Shown here piece by piece: positions 16,851 to 26,208 of a stretch of DNA of 64,000 bases. Made by a program: the position numbers and the translations under genes. The notes under the pieces are model-generated. The model was not told where the DNA came from and ran no database searches. It saw only the letters and a program-made list of their open reading frames with translations. The stretch is from Dongia_B sp035539215 (GTDB lineage Bacteria; Pseudomonadota; Alphaproteobacteria; Dongiales; Dongiaceae), in the NCBI GenBank assembly GCA_035539215.1, contig DATLIX010000012.1, positions 71,869 to 135,868 on the forward strand. The letters are read 5' to 3'. Positions within the stretch are counted from its first letter, which is position 1, and each line of letters begins with the position of its first letter.

Positions 16851-18158
16851 ATGAATAGGTTTGGTAACGGCGATCATCGCTGGCGGCAGCCACAATATGC
16901 CATCGGCTCGATTGCTGCGGAGCGGTCAGGCACTGGAACGCTGCTGAAGCGCGGCGCCTTGATCGCCGCGATGCTGACTTTGGGCGGCTGCAGCTGGTTC
17001 TCCAACGACGAGCCGGCCTTTCCCCCCACCAGCGGCGGGCCAAGCATAGCCACGGTGCCGGACGGATTGCCCGGCGACAGCGCCAACGCTCAGTATAGCG
17101 ACCAGGAATTGCGGGCGCTGCTCGGTTCGGCGCCGCGTCCCTTGCCGCCGCCGCCCGCCGAGCCGAAGGCGGCCGATACCGGGGCGCCGGGAGCGACACC
17201 GGATGCGACGAGCAATGACGGTACGGCCCCGGCGCCGACCGCAAATGCTCAGCCGTCCCCGACGGCGCCCGCCGGAACCGTGCCGGCGCCGGCCGTTCCC
17301 GATGCGGCCAAGAACAATCCGAGCGACTATCCCGACATCAACACCGTGCCGATGCAGCGCCCGACCCCGGTGCCCGATGCCGAGCAGCCGAACGCAAACC
17401 AGCCGAACCCAGATCAGCCGGCCGACGAGCAGAAACCCAAGCAGTCCTCTATGCTGGTGCCCCAGCCTCGTGGCGCGGCGCAGGGGCACGAGCTTCTCAT
17501 CCTGACCACGGCGGGGTCGAGCCCGGCGGCGCCAGCCGATCTGTCACCGCAGACGGCGCAGTCCCTGACCGCGCCGTCTGCGGTGACCGGTGCCGACGAC
17601 ACGATGTTCAGCAAGCCGGTGCTGCCGCCTTATACCGGCTACGATCAGACGCAAAAGCAGCCGCAAGGCGTGCCGGCGCAGTCGATCTACCGGTCGCCCT
17701 ATGCCGGCCCGACCCAGTTGGGGCAGCCTGCTGGTGACGGGGGAAGCCTCTATTATGCGTCGCAGTCGGATACCGGTGCGCAGATCACCACGACGCCCGG
17801 TGGCCGGCCGGTGGGGCTGGTTTATTTCGGCATCGGCTCGACCGGGCTGGGCGGTGCGGATCGCCAGGTGCTGCGGCAGATTGCTGATCTGCAGCGCGCC
17901 TATGGCGGTGTCATCCGGATCGTCGGCCATGCCAGCTCGCGCACCGAGAATATGACGATGGACCAGCATCGGAAGACCAATACCGATATCGCTGCGGCGC
18001 GCGCCAAGGCGGTGGCGGAGCAATTGGTGCGGTACGGCGTGCGGCCGCTTTTCGTACAGATCGCCGGGGTCAGCGACAGCCAGCCCCTTTATCCGGAAAT
18101 CATGCCCGCCGGCGAAGCCGCCAATCGGCGGGCGGAAGTCTATCTCAGCAGCAACTGA
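16851..18158 (+). CDS. OmpA-family (peptidoglycan-binding) outer-membrane lipoprotein with Pro/Ala-rich linker
   Basis: About 435 residues. A lipobox (LTLGGC) follows a hydrophobic segment (LKRGALIAAMLTLGG), but the stretch before it is unusually long (~30 residues, MNRFGNGDHRWRQ...), so an alternative downstream start is possible. The middle ~250 residues are low-complexity Pro/Ala/Gln-rich (PPPPAEPKA, QPNANQPNPDQPADEQKPK) and probably extend through the periplasm. The C-terminal ~110 residues are an OmpA/MotB-type domain (GLVYFGIGSTGLGGADRQVLRQIA, RIVGHASSRTENM, NRRAEVYL) that would bind peptidoglycan. ATG 16851 has AGAGG upstream. It lies just before hom but is functionally unrelated; its job is probably envelope anchoring. 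Confidence 0.8.
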   Translation: MNRFGNGDHRWRQPQYAIGSIAAERSGTGTLLKRGALIAAMLTLGGCSWFSNDEPAFPPTSGGPSIATVPDGLPGDSANAQYSDQELRALLGSAPRPLPPPPAEPKAADTGAPGATPDATSNDGTAPAPTANAQPSPTAPAGTVPAPAVPDAAKNNPSDYPDINTVPMQRPTPVPDAEQPNANQPNPDQPADEQKPKQSSMLVPQPRGAAQGHELLILTTAGSSPAAPADLSPQTAQSLTAPSAVTGADDTMFSKPVLPPYTGYDQTQKQPQGVPAQSIYRSPYAGPTQLGQPAGDGGSLYYASQSDTGAQITTTPGGRPVGLVYFGIGSTGLGGADRQVLRQIADLQRAYGGVIRIVGHASSRTENMTMDQHRKTNTDIAAARAKAVAEQLVRYGVRPLFVQIAGVSDSQPLYPEIMPAGEAANRRAEVYLSSN

Positions 18159-18204
18159 TTGATTATGAAGCGTATATATGTGTGGCAGCTGATCGGTGAC
18201 GATC

Positions 18205-19512
18205 ATGGCTGCTGACCGTCATGAGCCTTTGCGCGTTGGTATTGCCGGCCTGGGAACGGTCGGGGCGGGTGTCGTGCGCCTGTTGCGGGAGAATCGCGAC
18301 ATCCTGCAGCTTCATTGCCCGCGTTCGATCGAAGTCGTCGCCGTTTCCGCCCGTGATCGGTCGAAGGATCGCGGCATCGACATCTCGAACATCGAATGGC
18401 TCGAGAATAGCCTGGCCCTGGCCAGCCATCCCAAGGTCGACGTTGTCATCGAATTGATCGGTGGTTCGGAGGGGCCGGCCAAAGCTCTGGTCGAGGCGGC
18501 GATTGCCAATGGCAAGCATGTGGTAACCGCCAATAAGGCTTTGCTGGCACATCATGGCACGGCCCTGGCTGTGGCTGCGGAAGCCAAGGGTCTCTGCCTG
18601 GCTTATGAGGCAGCCGTGGCCGGCGGCATTCCGGTGATCAAGGCCATGCGCGAGGGCCTGGCGGCAAACCGGATCGAGCAGGTCTATGGCATCCTCAACG
18701 GCACCTGCAATTATATCCTGACGCAGATGCGGGAGACCGGCCGGGAATTCGCCGATGTCCTCGCCGAAGCCCAGGCTCTCGGCTATGCCGAAGCCGATCC
18801 CAGCTTCGACGTGGACGGCATCGACGCCGCCCATAAACTGTCGATCCTCGCCAGCGTCGCCTTCGGCTGTGCCGTCGATTTCAACGCCGTCCGTGTCAGT
18901 GGTATCCGCAACGTCTCGGCGATGGACATCGCTTTCGCCGAGGAGCTTGGCTACCGCATCAAGCTGCTGGGTCTGGCGCGGCCGAGCAAGGACGGGATCG
19001 AACAGCGGGTTCTCGCCTGCATGGTGCCGAAGGCCAGCGTCATCGCCAAGGTCGACGGCGTCTTCAACGCGGTGGTCACAAAGGGCAATTTCATCGGCCA
19101 GAATGTCGCCATCGGCCGGGGTGCCGGTGCCGGGCCGACCGCTTCGGCCGTTGTCAGCGATCTCATCGACATCGCGCGTGATCGGATCCTGCCGGCCTTC
19201 TCGGCACCGGCCGCCAGCTTGAAGCATATGCCGGCGGCCCCGCGCGGCAGTCATGTCGGCGCCTATTACCTGCGGCTGATGGTGGTGGATAAGCCCGGCG
19301 TCATCGCCGATATCGCCGCCGCCTTGCGGGACGAGCAGGTATCGATGGAAGCCATGATCCAGCGCGCGCGCCATCCCGGTCAGTCGGTACCGGTTGTGAT
19401 CACAACCCATGAAACCACCGAAACGGCGATTGACCGGGTCGTCAAGCGCCTGGAGCAGGTGAAATCGATACTTGAGCCGGCACATGTGATGCCGATTGAA
19501 ATGTTGGACTGA
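18205..19512 (+). CDS. hom: Homoserine dehydrogenase
   Basis: About 435 residues with three expected parts: an NAD(P)-binding domain (VGIAGLGTVGAGVVRLL near the start), the catalytic domain (GILNGTCNYILTQM, EAQALGYAEADPSFDVDGIDAAHKL, the homoserine dehydrogenase signature) and a C-terminal ACT domain (YYLRLMVVDKPGVIADIAAAL) for allosteric control, probably by threonine. It reduces aspartate semialdehyde to homoserine for methionine and threonine synthesis. GTG 18196 is an alternative start three codons earlier; neither has a strong ribosome-binding site. It is followed by glpX and recJ, an order common in Alphaproteobacteria. Confidence 0.95.
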   Translation: MAADRHEPLRVGIAGLGTVGAGVVRLLRENRDILQLHCPRSIEVVAVSARDRSKDRGIDISNIEWLENSLALASHPKVDVVIELIGGSEGPAKALVEAAIANGKHVVTANKALLAHHGTALAVAAEAKGLCLAYEAAVAGGIPVIKAMREGLAANRIEQVYGILNGTCNYILTQMRETGREFADVLAEAQALGYAEADPSFDVDGIDAAHKLSILASVAFGCAVDFNAVRVSGIRNVSAMDIAFAEELGYRIKLLGLARPSKDGIEQRVLACMVPKASVIAKVDGVFNAVVTKGNFIGQNVAIGRGAGAGPTASAVVSDLIDIARDRILPAFSAPAASLKHMPAAPRGSHVGAYYLRLMVVDKPGVIADIAAALRDEQVSMEAMIQRARHPGQSVPVVITTHETTETAIDRVVKRLEQVKSILEPAHVMPIEMLD

Positions 19513-19615
19513 ACCAACGCCGCGGCATCGCGTTTATGCAGGCCGGCGCGGCGCAACGCTGCGCGCGGCTGGTGGGATTTTCAGTCCGGTAGGATTTTCA
19601 GCTAGGAGTCAAGAA

Positions 19616-20575
19616 ATGGATCGTAACCTGGCCTTGGAAGCGGTGCGCGTGACCGAAGCCGCGGCTTTGTCGGCCTCGCGTCTGATGGGACGCGGCGATG
19701 AGAAGGCTGCCGACCAAGCGGCGGTCGATGCGATGCGGCGGGCATTGAACGACCTCTCGATCGACGGCACCGTCGTCATCGGTGAAGGCGAGCGTGATGA
19801 GGCGCCGATGCTTTATATCGGCGAAAAGGTCGGCGCCGGCGGGCCCAAGATCGACATCGCGCTCGATCCGTTGGAAGGCACCACCATTTGCGCCAAGGGT
19901 GCCCAGAACGCCCTGGCCGTGGTCGCGATGGCGGAGGCCGGCAATTTCCTCAATGCGCCGGACGTCTACATGGACAAGATCGCCGTCGGGCCCGGTCTGC
20001 CCGACGGAATCGTCGATCTCGACAATGCGCCGGAGGAGAATCTCAAGAATGTCGCCAAGGCGAAGAAGATGGAGATCAGCGATCTGGTCGCCTGCATTCT
20101 CGATCGGCCGCGCCATGCGGAACTGATCGCCAAGGTGCGTGCGGCGGGTGCGCGCATCATGCTGATCTCCGACGGCGACGTCAGCGGTATCATCGCCACG
20201 GCGACACCCAATAGCGGCGTCGATATCTATATCGGCAGCGGCGGCGCGCCGGAGGGTGTTCTCTCCGCGGCGGCCTTGCGCTGCATCGGGGGCCAGATGC
20301 AGGGGCGCCTGCTGTTCCGCAACGATGACGAGCGGGGCAGGGCGCATCGTCTCGGCATTACCGATCTCAACCGCAAATATGTCATGGCCGAGCTCGCCAA
20401 GGGCGACGTCATGTTCGCCGCGACCGGCGTCACCGACGGGGCGATGCTGCGCGGTGTGCGCCGCTCGGCCGGCATGGCGACGACCCATTCGCTGGTGATG
20501 CGTTCGAAGAGCGGCACCGTGCGCTATGTCGAGGCGCAGCATAACTGGAAGATCAAGCGTCCCCTCGACGTCTGA
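19616..20575 (+). CDS. glpX: Class II fructose-1,6-bisphosphatase
   Basis: 319 residues of the GlpX fold. Metal- and phosphate-binding segments are visible: VIGEGERDEAPMLYIGEKVG, DPLEGTTICAKG and SDGDVSGIIATA. It dephosphorylates fructose 1,6-bisphosphate to fructose 6-phosphate in gluconeogenesis, which matters in an Entner-Doudoroff organism that must rebuild hexose phosphates. The start at 19616 is supported by TAGGAG seven bases upstream; an in-frame ATG at 19496 lies within the end of hom and is not credible. It sits 103 bases after hom and 86 before recJ. Confidence 0.95.
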   Translation: MDRNLALEAVRVTEAAALSASRLMGRGDEKAADQAAVDAMRRALNDLSIDGTVVIGEGERDEAPMLYIGEKVGAGGPKIDIALDPLEGTTICAKGAQNALAVVAMAEAGNFLNAPDVYMDKIAVGPGLPDGIVDLDNAPEENLKNVAKAKKMEISDLVACILDRPRHAELIAKVRAAGARIMLISDGDVSGIIATATPNSGVDIYIGSGGAPEGVLSAAALRCIGGQMQGRLLFRNDDERGRAHRLGITDLNRKYVMAELAKGDVMFAATGVTDGAMLRGVRRSAGMATTHSLVMRSKSGTVRYVEAQHNWKIKRPLDV

Positions 20576-20661
20576 ACCTCCTTTCGCGAAAGCCATCCCG
20601 CGAATCGGTTCCAGAGGTTTAACATAGACATGGCATCTCTTGATTTGATCCGGTGAGTGCC

Positions 20662-22458
20662 ATGTCTATCTCGCCTTTTCTGGGCGTTTCACGTTCCGCG
20701 AGCGGCAAAATGTGGATGCTGCGGTCGCCGGACCAGGCCGGCGGTCTGGACCGGCAGGCTTTGGCCATCTCGCAGCGTCTCGACCTGCCGGAAATCGTCG
20801 GCCGCCTGCTGGCGGCGCGCGGTCAGACCATCGACACGGCAGAGGGCTTCCTCAATCCGCGCCTGCGCGACCTGCTGCCGGACCCGTCGACGCTGCGCGA
20901 CATGGATCGCGGCGTTGCCCGCATCGTGGCGGCTATCGAGGCGGGACAGCAGATTGCCATTTTCGGCGATTACGACGTCGACGGCGCCACCTCGGCCGCG
21001 CTGCTGATGCGCTTCCTGCGCGCTGTCGGCGCCAGGCCGGCGCGTCTTTATGTGCCGGACCGGATGGCCGAGGGCTATGGTCCCAACGGCCCGGCCATGC
21101 ACCGCCTGAAGGCGGAAGGCGCCGATCTTGTCATCACCGTCGATTGCGGCATCACCGCCTTTGCGCCGCTTCAGGCCGCGGCGGATGTCGGTCTCGATGT
21201 CGTCGTCGTCGATCACCACATGGCGGAGCCCGGCCTGCCGGTGGCGGCGGCGGTCATCAATCCCAATCGCCTGGATGAGGCACCCGGTTTTGGCCAGCTG
21301 GCGGCGGTGGGGGTTGCCTATCTGCTGGTGGTGGCGCTCAATCGCAGCCTGCGGCAGCGCGGCTGGTATAATACCGCGCGCGCGGAGCCGGATCTCATGC
21401 AGTGGCTGGATCTGGTCGCCTTGGGGACGGTCTGCGACGTGGTGCCCTTGACCGGCCTCAACCGCGCCCTTGTCGCGCAGGGCCTGAAGGTGATGAGCCA
21501 GCGCCGCAATATCGGCATCAGCGCGCTCAGCGACGTTGCCAAGGTGACGGAGCGGCCGGGAACCTATCACGCCGGCTTCCTGTTCGGCCCGCGGGTCAAT
21601 GCCGGCGGCCGCATCGGCGCTTCCGATCTCGGCGCCCTGCTGTTGAGTGGCGATGACGCGGCTGCGGCAGCCGGCCTGGCACAACGCCTCGACGTCCTGA
21701 ATGGCGAAAGGCGCGCCATCGAAGCCGAGGTTCTGGCCGCCGCCATCACCGCCGCCGAGAAACAGGCGGCCGATAATCCGCATCTCATTCTGGTGGCCGC
21801 GCAAGGCTGGCATCCCGGCGTCATCGGCATCGTCGCCGGCCGGCTGAAGGACCGCTACCAGCGCCCGGTCTGCGTCGTGGCGCTGGATGAAAATGGCCAC
21901 GGCAAGGGCTCCGGTCGGTCGGTCGCCGGGCTGCATCTCGGTAACGCCATCATTGCCGCCCGCGAAGCCGGAATCATCGAGCGGGGCGGCGGCCACGCCA
22001 TGGCCGCGGGTTTCGAAACGGCGGAAGGGCGCCTCGCCGAACTCACCCGGTTCATCTCCAGCCGCTTCACCGACGAGTTGGATGGCAGCCCGCTGGTGCC
22101 GGTCCTGCAGCTGGACGGGGCGCTGCAGCCGCGCGCGGCGACGCCGGATTTCGTCGCCATGCTGGAGCGCATTGGCCCCTTCGGCAGCGGCAATCCGGAG
22201 CCGCGTTTCGTCCTGCCCGATGCCCGCATCGCCTTTGCCGACCCGGTCGGGACCGGCCATGTGCGGTGCCAGATTCAAGGCGCCGACGGCACCCGGCTGA
22301 AGGCGATCGCCTTCCGGGTCGCCGAGGAGCCTTTGGGGCGCATGCTGTTGAGCAGCCGAGGGACCACGCTGCATCTGGCCGGCAATCTGCGGGTCGACCG
22401 CTGGCAGGGCCGGGAAGAGGTGCAACTGCAGATCGAGGATGCTGCGGCTGCAGGCTGA
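20662..22458 (+). CDS. recJ: Single-stranded-DNA-specific 5'-3' exonuclease RecJ
   Basis: About 598 residues. DHH-family motifs are clear: DYDVDG (103-108), VDCGIT, VVVDHHMAEP (DHH at 184-186), the core NAGGRIG, and the DHHA1 motif RGGGHAMAAGFE near residue 445, followed by an OB-like C-terminal domain (GPFGSGNPEPRF). RecJ degrades single-stranded DNA 5' to 3' in RecFOR recombination, mismatch repair and base-excision repair. ATG 20662 has GGTGAG four bases before it; GTG 20653 is an in-frame alternative three codons upstream. It is the last gene of the hom-glpX-recJ run. Confidence 0.95.
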   Translation: MSISPFLGVSRSASGKMWMLRSPDQAGGLDRQALAISQRLDLPEIVGRLLAARGQTIDTAEGFLNPRLRDLLPDPSTLRDMDRGVARIVAAIEAGQQIAIFGDYDVDGATSAALLMRFLRAVGARPARLYVPDRMAEGYGPNGPAMHRLKAEGADLVITVDCGITAFAPLQAAADVGLDVVVVDHHMAEPGLPVAAAVINPNRLDEAPGFGQLAAVGVAYLLVVALNRSLRQRGWYNTARAEPDLMQWLDLVALGTVCDVVPLTGLNRALVAQGLKVMSQRRNIGISALSDVAKVTERPGTYHAGFLFGPRVNAGGRIGASDLGALLLSGDDAAAAAGLAQRLDVLNGERRAIEAEVLAAAITAAEKQAADNPHLILVAAQGWHPGVIGIVAGRLKDRYQRPVCVVALDENGHGKGSGRSVAGLHLGNAIIAAREAGIIERGGGHAMAAGFETAEGRLAELTRFISSRFTDELDGSPLVPVLQLDGALQPRAATPDFVAMLERIGPFGSGNPEPRFVLPDARIAFADPVGTGHVRCQIQGADGTRLKAIAFRVAEEPLGRMLLSSRGTTLHLAGNLRVDRWQGREEVQLQIEDAAAAG

Positions 22459-22629
22459 CAGGGGACCTCTTTATTTCCTGAAATCAGCTACTTGGATTCA
22501 CTTCCTCAGGTTCCATCTTTTTTCCGCCGGAGCCGGCGACTCAGCGTTTCGGGGTTGCAATTGGGGCCTGTCGCGGCTAAATAAGCGCCGTTCCGTGGCG
22601 CGGCACTTGCCGCCTGCCACCGGCCCTTA

Positions 22630-22705
22630 GTCCCCATCGTCTAGAGGCCTAGGACATCGCCCTTTCACGGCGGTAACAGGGGTTCGAATCCCCTTGGGGA
22701 CGCCA
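22630..22705 (+). tRNA. tRNA-Glu (anticodon UUC)
   Basis: A 76-base cloverleaf including an encoded CCA. Acceptor arms are GTCCCCA and TGGGGAC; the anticodon loop CTTTCAC carries TTC at 22664-22666 with stem TCGCC/GGCGG (first pair is T-G wobble); the T-arm is AGGGGTTCGAATCCCCT. It is nearly identical to the E. coli tRNA-Glu. The flanks (22459-22629 and 22706-22872) contain no convincing gene, and there is no integrase nearby. Confidence 0.97.
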
Positions 22706-22872
22706 GCTTTTGCTGGCACATAATTTGTAGATCCGTCCAGATCCACATCACGTTGCCTCCCAATCGAAGGGGCGCGCTTTCGCCGTTTTGCACGGCAACT
22801 CGAAGCGGCAGCGGTATCTTAATATCCTGCACTGAATATTCCTTTCGCAGGACAGAAAAAGAGAGACGACGC

Positions 22873-23637
22873 GTGGGTAGGATGACGTACCGATTGGCGG
22901 CACTGCTGATCCTGGCAGCCGGCCTCTGGCGGCCGACAGCCGGGGCAGACGCGCGCGAATTGCGGGTGATCGCCGAGGCCTTTCCCACCATCGCCGAAAA
23001 GGCGCCGGATGGCAGCCTGAGCGGTGTCGGTGTCGAAATCACACGGGCGATTGCCGCCAAGCTGAACCTGCCGATGACCATCACCGTCTTTCCCTGGGGC
23101 CGCAGCCTGGCGGAGATGCAGCGCGGCGAGGCCGATATTCTGATCGGGCCCTATCCGACGCCGGAGCGCGCCGCCTATATGGATTTTTCGGTCCAGGCCA
23201 TTTACCGCGCCAAGGTTGTCCTGTTCGCGCCGGCGGACAAGCGGCTCGACTGGCAGGGTGATTTCAACAAGCTCGCGGGTTTGCGCATCGGGACGACATT
23301 GGCCTGGTATTACGGCGCCAATTTCGAACGTCATCGCGCGTCCTTGAAACTGGAAGAGACGACGCATCAGCCCGATGCGTTCCAGATGCTGATGCATGAC
23401 CGCATCGATCTCGTCATTACGACGGAATCGGCCGGGCAGGCGGCGATCGACCAGCTGGGGCTTGCCGGCCGGGTGGTCGAGTTGACCCCGCCCGTCGATA
23501 TCCTCGAAGGACATATCGGCTTTTCCAAGAAGCCTGAGATGCAGGCGGTGCGGGAGGCCTTCGACCGGGCGCTGGACGCATTGGTCGCGGATGGCACGGT
23601 TGCCCGGATCAACCAGAGATACGGCCGTTTCTACTGA
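22873..23637 (+). CDS. Periplasmic extracellular solute-binding protein, family 3-like (orphan)
   Basis: About 254 residues with a signal peptide (YRLAALLILAAGLWRPTAGADA) and a SBP_bac_3 fold (ELRVIAEAFPTIAEKAPDGSLSGVGVEITRAIAAKL, WGRSLAEMQRGEADILIGPYPTPER, then LDALVADGTVARINQRYG). Such proteins bind amino acids or other small polar solutes for ABC transporters or signalling proteins, but no permease or ATPase gene is adjacent, so it may serve a distant transporter or a sensor. The start is uncertain: GTG 22873 has GAGAG at a good distance, while ATG 22882 has GGTAGG too close. Ligand unknown. Confidence 0.8.
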   Translation: MGRMTYRLAALLILAAGLWRPTAGADARELRVIAEAFPTIAEKAPDGSLSGVGVEITRAIAAKLNLPMTITVFPWGRSLAEMQRGEADILIGPYPTPERAAYMDFSVQAIYRAKVVLFAPADKRLDWQGDFNKLAGLRIGTTLAWYYGANFERHRASLKLEETTHQPDAFQMLMHDRIDLVITTESAGQAAIDQLGLAGRVVELTPPVDILEGHIGFSKKPEMQAVREAFDRALDALVADGTVARINQRYGRFY

Positions 23638-23734
23638 CCATCGGCCCCCGCGTGGCGGCCGGCATGGCGGCCCGCGGCAGGCGACTGCCTGACGCATCCC
23701 TCTCATGGAAGGGCGCTCCAGGGTCGGACCGCTT

Positions 23735-23858
23735 CACATGAAATCGCATCGCGGTTTCGCGTAAAGCGTGAATCCGCCTCTCTTCAATAAGATAGAGAGC
23801 GATTCACGTTTCAGATGGAAGCCTGCGGGCTTCCGTCTCAAACGATCGCGCTCTAGAC
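23735..23858. repeat. REP/palindromic-type intergenic element with two adjacent imperfect hairpins
   Basis: Two dyads occupy most of this stretch. The first (23768-23807) pairs GTGAATCCGCCTCTCT with AGAGAGCGATTCAC. The second (23809-23842) pairs CAGATGGAAGCC with GGGCTTCCGTCTC around a 3-base loop. The end, CGATCGCGCTCTAGAC, is of the kind that bounds dispersed palindromic elements in other Alphaproteobacteria. It lies in the 249-base gap before the patatin gene and encodes nothing. Copy number in the genome is not visible from one window. Confidence 0.55.
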
Positions 23859-23886
23859 TGGCCGCCATGGGGGAGGAGCCGAATCG

Positions 23887-26202
23887 ATGAAGCAAATCGA
23901 AATCCGGCTTGCCGTTGTGCTTTATGGCGGCGTGTCGCTGGCGGTCTATATCCACGGCGTCACCCGGGAAATCCTCAATCTGGTGCGGGCCTCCAAGCTG
24001 CTGCATGACGCGGAGGCGGAAGGTTTCAGCAAGCAGGGCGATTCCACGGCGGTGTACGGGGAGGTCCTGAGGGCGCTTGGGCGGGACATCGACCTGCGGG
24101 TTGTCGTCGATCTGGTTTCCGGCGCTTCGGCGGGCGGTATCAATGGCGTGATGCTGGCGCGGGCGCTGGCGCATGACCTGCCCTTGGAGCCGCATCAATA
24201 CCTATGGCTGCGCAATGCCGACGTGACCCGGCTCGCGCCGCCGACCAGCCAGTTCAACCGCATGGCGAAAGCGGTGGTCGCACCGGTTCTCTACCGCATG
24301 CTTCTGGGCCGGTTCGGACAGCAGATTCGCGACCCGGAGACGCGGCAAAAGCTGGGCTACTTCATGCAAACCCAGTGGTTCACCCCGCCTTTTTCCGGCG
24401 AGCGCTTCACCAGATGGATGCTTGATGCCTGCGACAAGATGGAGCGGCGCGGCAAACGCCGCGGCAGCCTGCTGCCGCCCGGTCATCGTCTCGACCTTTT
24501 CGTGACCCTGACGGATTATCGCGGGCACAGCCATCTGATCGCGCTGCACGATCCGCCCAGCGTCGAAGAGACCGAACACCGGCGCATCATCTCCTTCACC
24601 TGCAAACGTGCGCTGTCCGGCGAGATCACCAGCGAGTTCGACAGCGACCATGTGCCATCTTTGGTCTTTGCGGCGCGTGCGACCGCTTCTTTTCCCGGCG
24701 CCTTTCCGCCGGCGACGATCGCCGAGATGGATAGGGTCCTGGCACGGCGCGGCCGCGCCTGGCCGTCGCGCGAGACGTTCCTGACGGAGAAGCTGTTTGC
24801 CGGCGGCGGCGAGGTAAACAACACCAGCTATTTCATCGACGGCAGCGTGGTGATGAATAAGCCGTTCTCGCCGGTCATTCATGCCTTGGGCAATCGACCG
24901 GCGAGCCGGGAAGTTGTGCGACGGATCATCTATGTCGATCCCAATCCGCGCCGGGACGGGCATCAGCATAGCGAAGCGGGTGCGCCCGGTTTTTTCCGCA
25001 CCATCCTGGCCTCGATGGCGGTGATCCCCCGCAACGAACCCATCGCCGACGATCTGATGGCGATCCAGGGATGGAATGAGCGGTCGCGCCGCATGGCGGA
25101 GATCCTGGCGGCGGCAGATCCCCAGGTCGAGAAACTGGTCGATGAGATTGTGCAGGACGATCCCGACAATCCGCCCACTATCGAACAGGTGGCCCGCTAC
25201 CGTGCCATGGCCAATGACAAGGCGCATGCCGGTGCTGGTTACGCCTATCTCAGCTATCAGACATTGAAACGCCGCCGGTTGATCGACCGGCTGGCCCGTC
25301 TCATTGCCGCCCTGGCAAAATCGGACCCCGCCGGCAATCGCAGCGATCGGATCGAGGAGTTGCTGGATCGCTCCGTGGCCCTGAACGGCTCGACCGGGGC
25401 AACGGCGATCGTGCCCTTTCTACGCGGCTTCGATATCGATTTCCGCCTGCGTCGGGTTCGCTTCGTCATTCGGCGCCTGAACGAGCTCTACCGCGACGTC
25501 GGCAGCGACCGGGCGCAGGTCGTCTCCAGCGCCATCGACGATCTGAAGACCACGCTCTATGACGTCATCGAGCGCCTGTCGCGGTTGTGGCAGCCGAAAA
25601 CCTATGGACCGGACGTGGTCGCGGTGGCGGTCAATATCGCGGAACTGGCAGATGCGGGCGGCGCTATCGACCCATCGCTGCTTGCACCGTTCGAACAGGT
25701 CATGGCGCTGACGGAGGTCGACCATGATATCGATGAGATCATCTCGCTGATGGGGCTTGCCTATCTGCCGGCCCTGGCACGGCGGGCCGTGGCCATGTCC
25801 TATGTCGGCTTCTCCTTTTACGACCTCATCACCTTTCCGATCCTGCAATGGACGGATATGGACGAGATCAATGAGGTGCTGGTGGATCGGATCAGCCCGG
25901 CGGATGCCCACGGCATCGGCGAGGCGCATGTCGTGCTGAAGGGAACGGCGCTGATGAATTTCGGCGCCTTCTTCAATCGCGCCTGGCGTGAGCATGACTA
26001 TCTCTGGGGCCGGCTCAACGCCGCCGATAGATGTCTCGACATGCTGCTGTCGGCGGTGGGGCCGCGTCTGGCACAACCGCTCGACACCACTGCCATCCGG
26101 CAGCGTCTCTTCAATGCGATCCTCGATGCCGAGGCGCCGAACCTGCGCGCGGATCCGGATCTGATCGACAATCTCAGGCGCAAACTGAATGAGGCGGGCT
26201 GA
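23887..26202 (+). CDS. Large patatin-like phospholipase/acyl hydrolase (patatin + DUF3376-like C-terminal region)
   Basis: 771 residues. The patatin domain carries an oxyanion-hole segment near the start (VVLYGGVSLAVYIHGV), the nucleophile S81 in GASAGG, and the dyad partner D318 in FIDGSVVMNKPF. About 390 further residues after the catalytic domain are mostly helical (RRRLIDRLARLIAALAKS, RRVRFVIRRLNELYRDV) and resemble the DUF3376-type tail of bacterial patatins. It would hydrolyse acyl esters of lipids at the membrane face; no signal peptide is seen, so it is probably cytoplasmic. A LysR regulator gene follows after only six bases, which suggests co-transcription. Confidence 0.85.
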   Translation: MKQIEIRLAVVLYGGVSLAVYIHGVTREILNLVRASKLLHDAEAEGFSKQGDSTAVYGEVLRALGRDIDLRVVVDLVSGASAGGINGVMLARALAHDLPLEPHQYLWLRNADVTRLAPPTSQFNRMAKAVVAPVLYRMLLGRFGQQIRDPETRQKLGYFMQTQWFTPPFSGERFTRWMLDACDKMERRGKRRGSLLPPGHRLDLFVTLTDYRGHSHLIALHDPPSVEETEHRRIISFTCKRALSGEITSEFDSDHVPSLVFAARATASFPGAFPPATIAEMDRVLARRGRAWPSRETFLTEKLFAGGGEVNNTSYFIDGSVVMNKPFSPVIHALGNRPASREVVRRIIYVDPNPRRDGHQHSEAGAPGFFRTILASMAVIPRNEPIADDLMAIQGWNERSRRMAEILAAADPQVEKLVDEIVQDDPDNPPTIEQVARYRAMANDKAHAGAGYAYLSYQTLKRRRLIDRLARLIAALAKSDPAGNRSDRIEELLDRSVALNGSTGATAIVPFLRGFDIDFRLRRVRFVIRRLNELYRDVGSDRAQVVSSAIDDLKTTLYDVIERLSRLWQPKTYGPDVVAVAVNIAELADAGGAIDPSLLAPFEQVMALTEVDHDIDEIISLMGLAYLPALARRAVAMSYVGFSFYDLITFPILQWTDMDEINEVLVDRISPADAHGIGEAHVVLKGTALMNFGAFFNRAWREHDYLWGRLNAADRCLDMLLSAVGPRLAQPLDTTAIRQRLFNAILDAEAPNLRADPDLIDNLRRKLNEAG

Positions 26203-26208
26203 GCGGCC

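Noticed and set aside
20689..22425. 578-residue minus-strand ORF opposite recJ
   Set aside because: recJ carries all DHH motifs in the other strand; the antisense frame has no recognisable domain.
22630..22705. tRNA-Glu as an attachment site for a genomic island
   Set aside because: No integrase, no duplicated tRNA 3' end and no change in gene character was seen within the flanking sequence.
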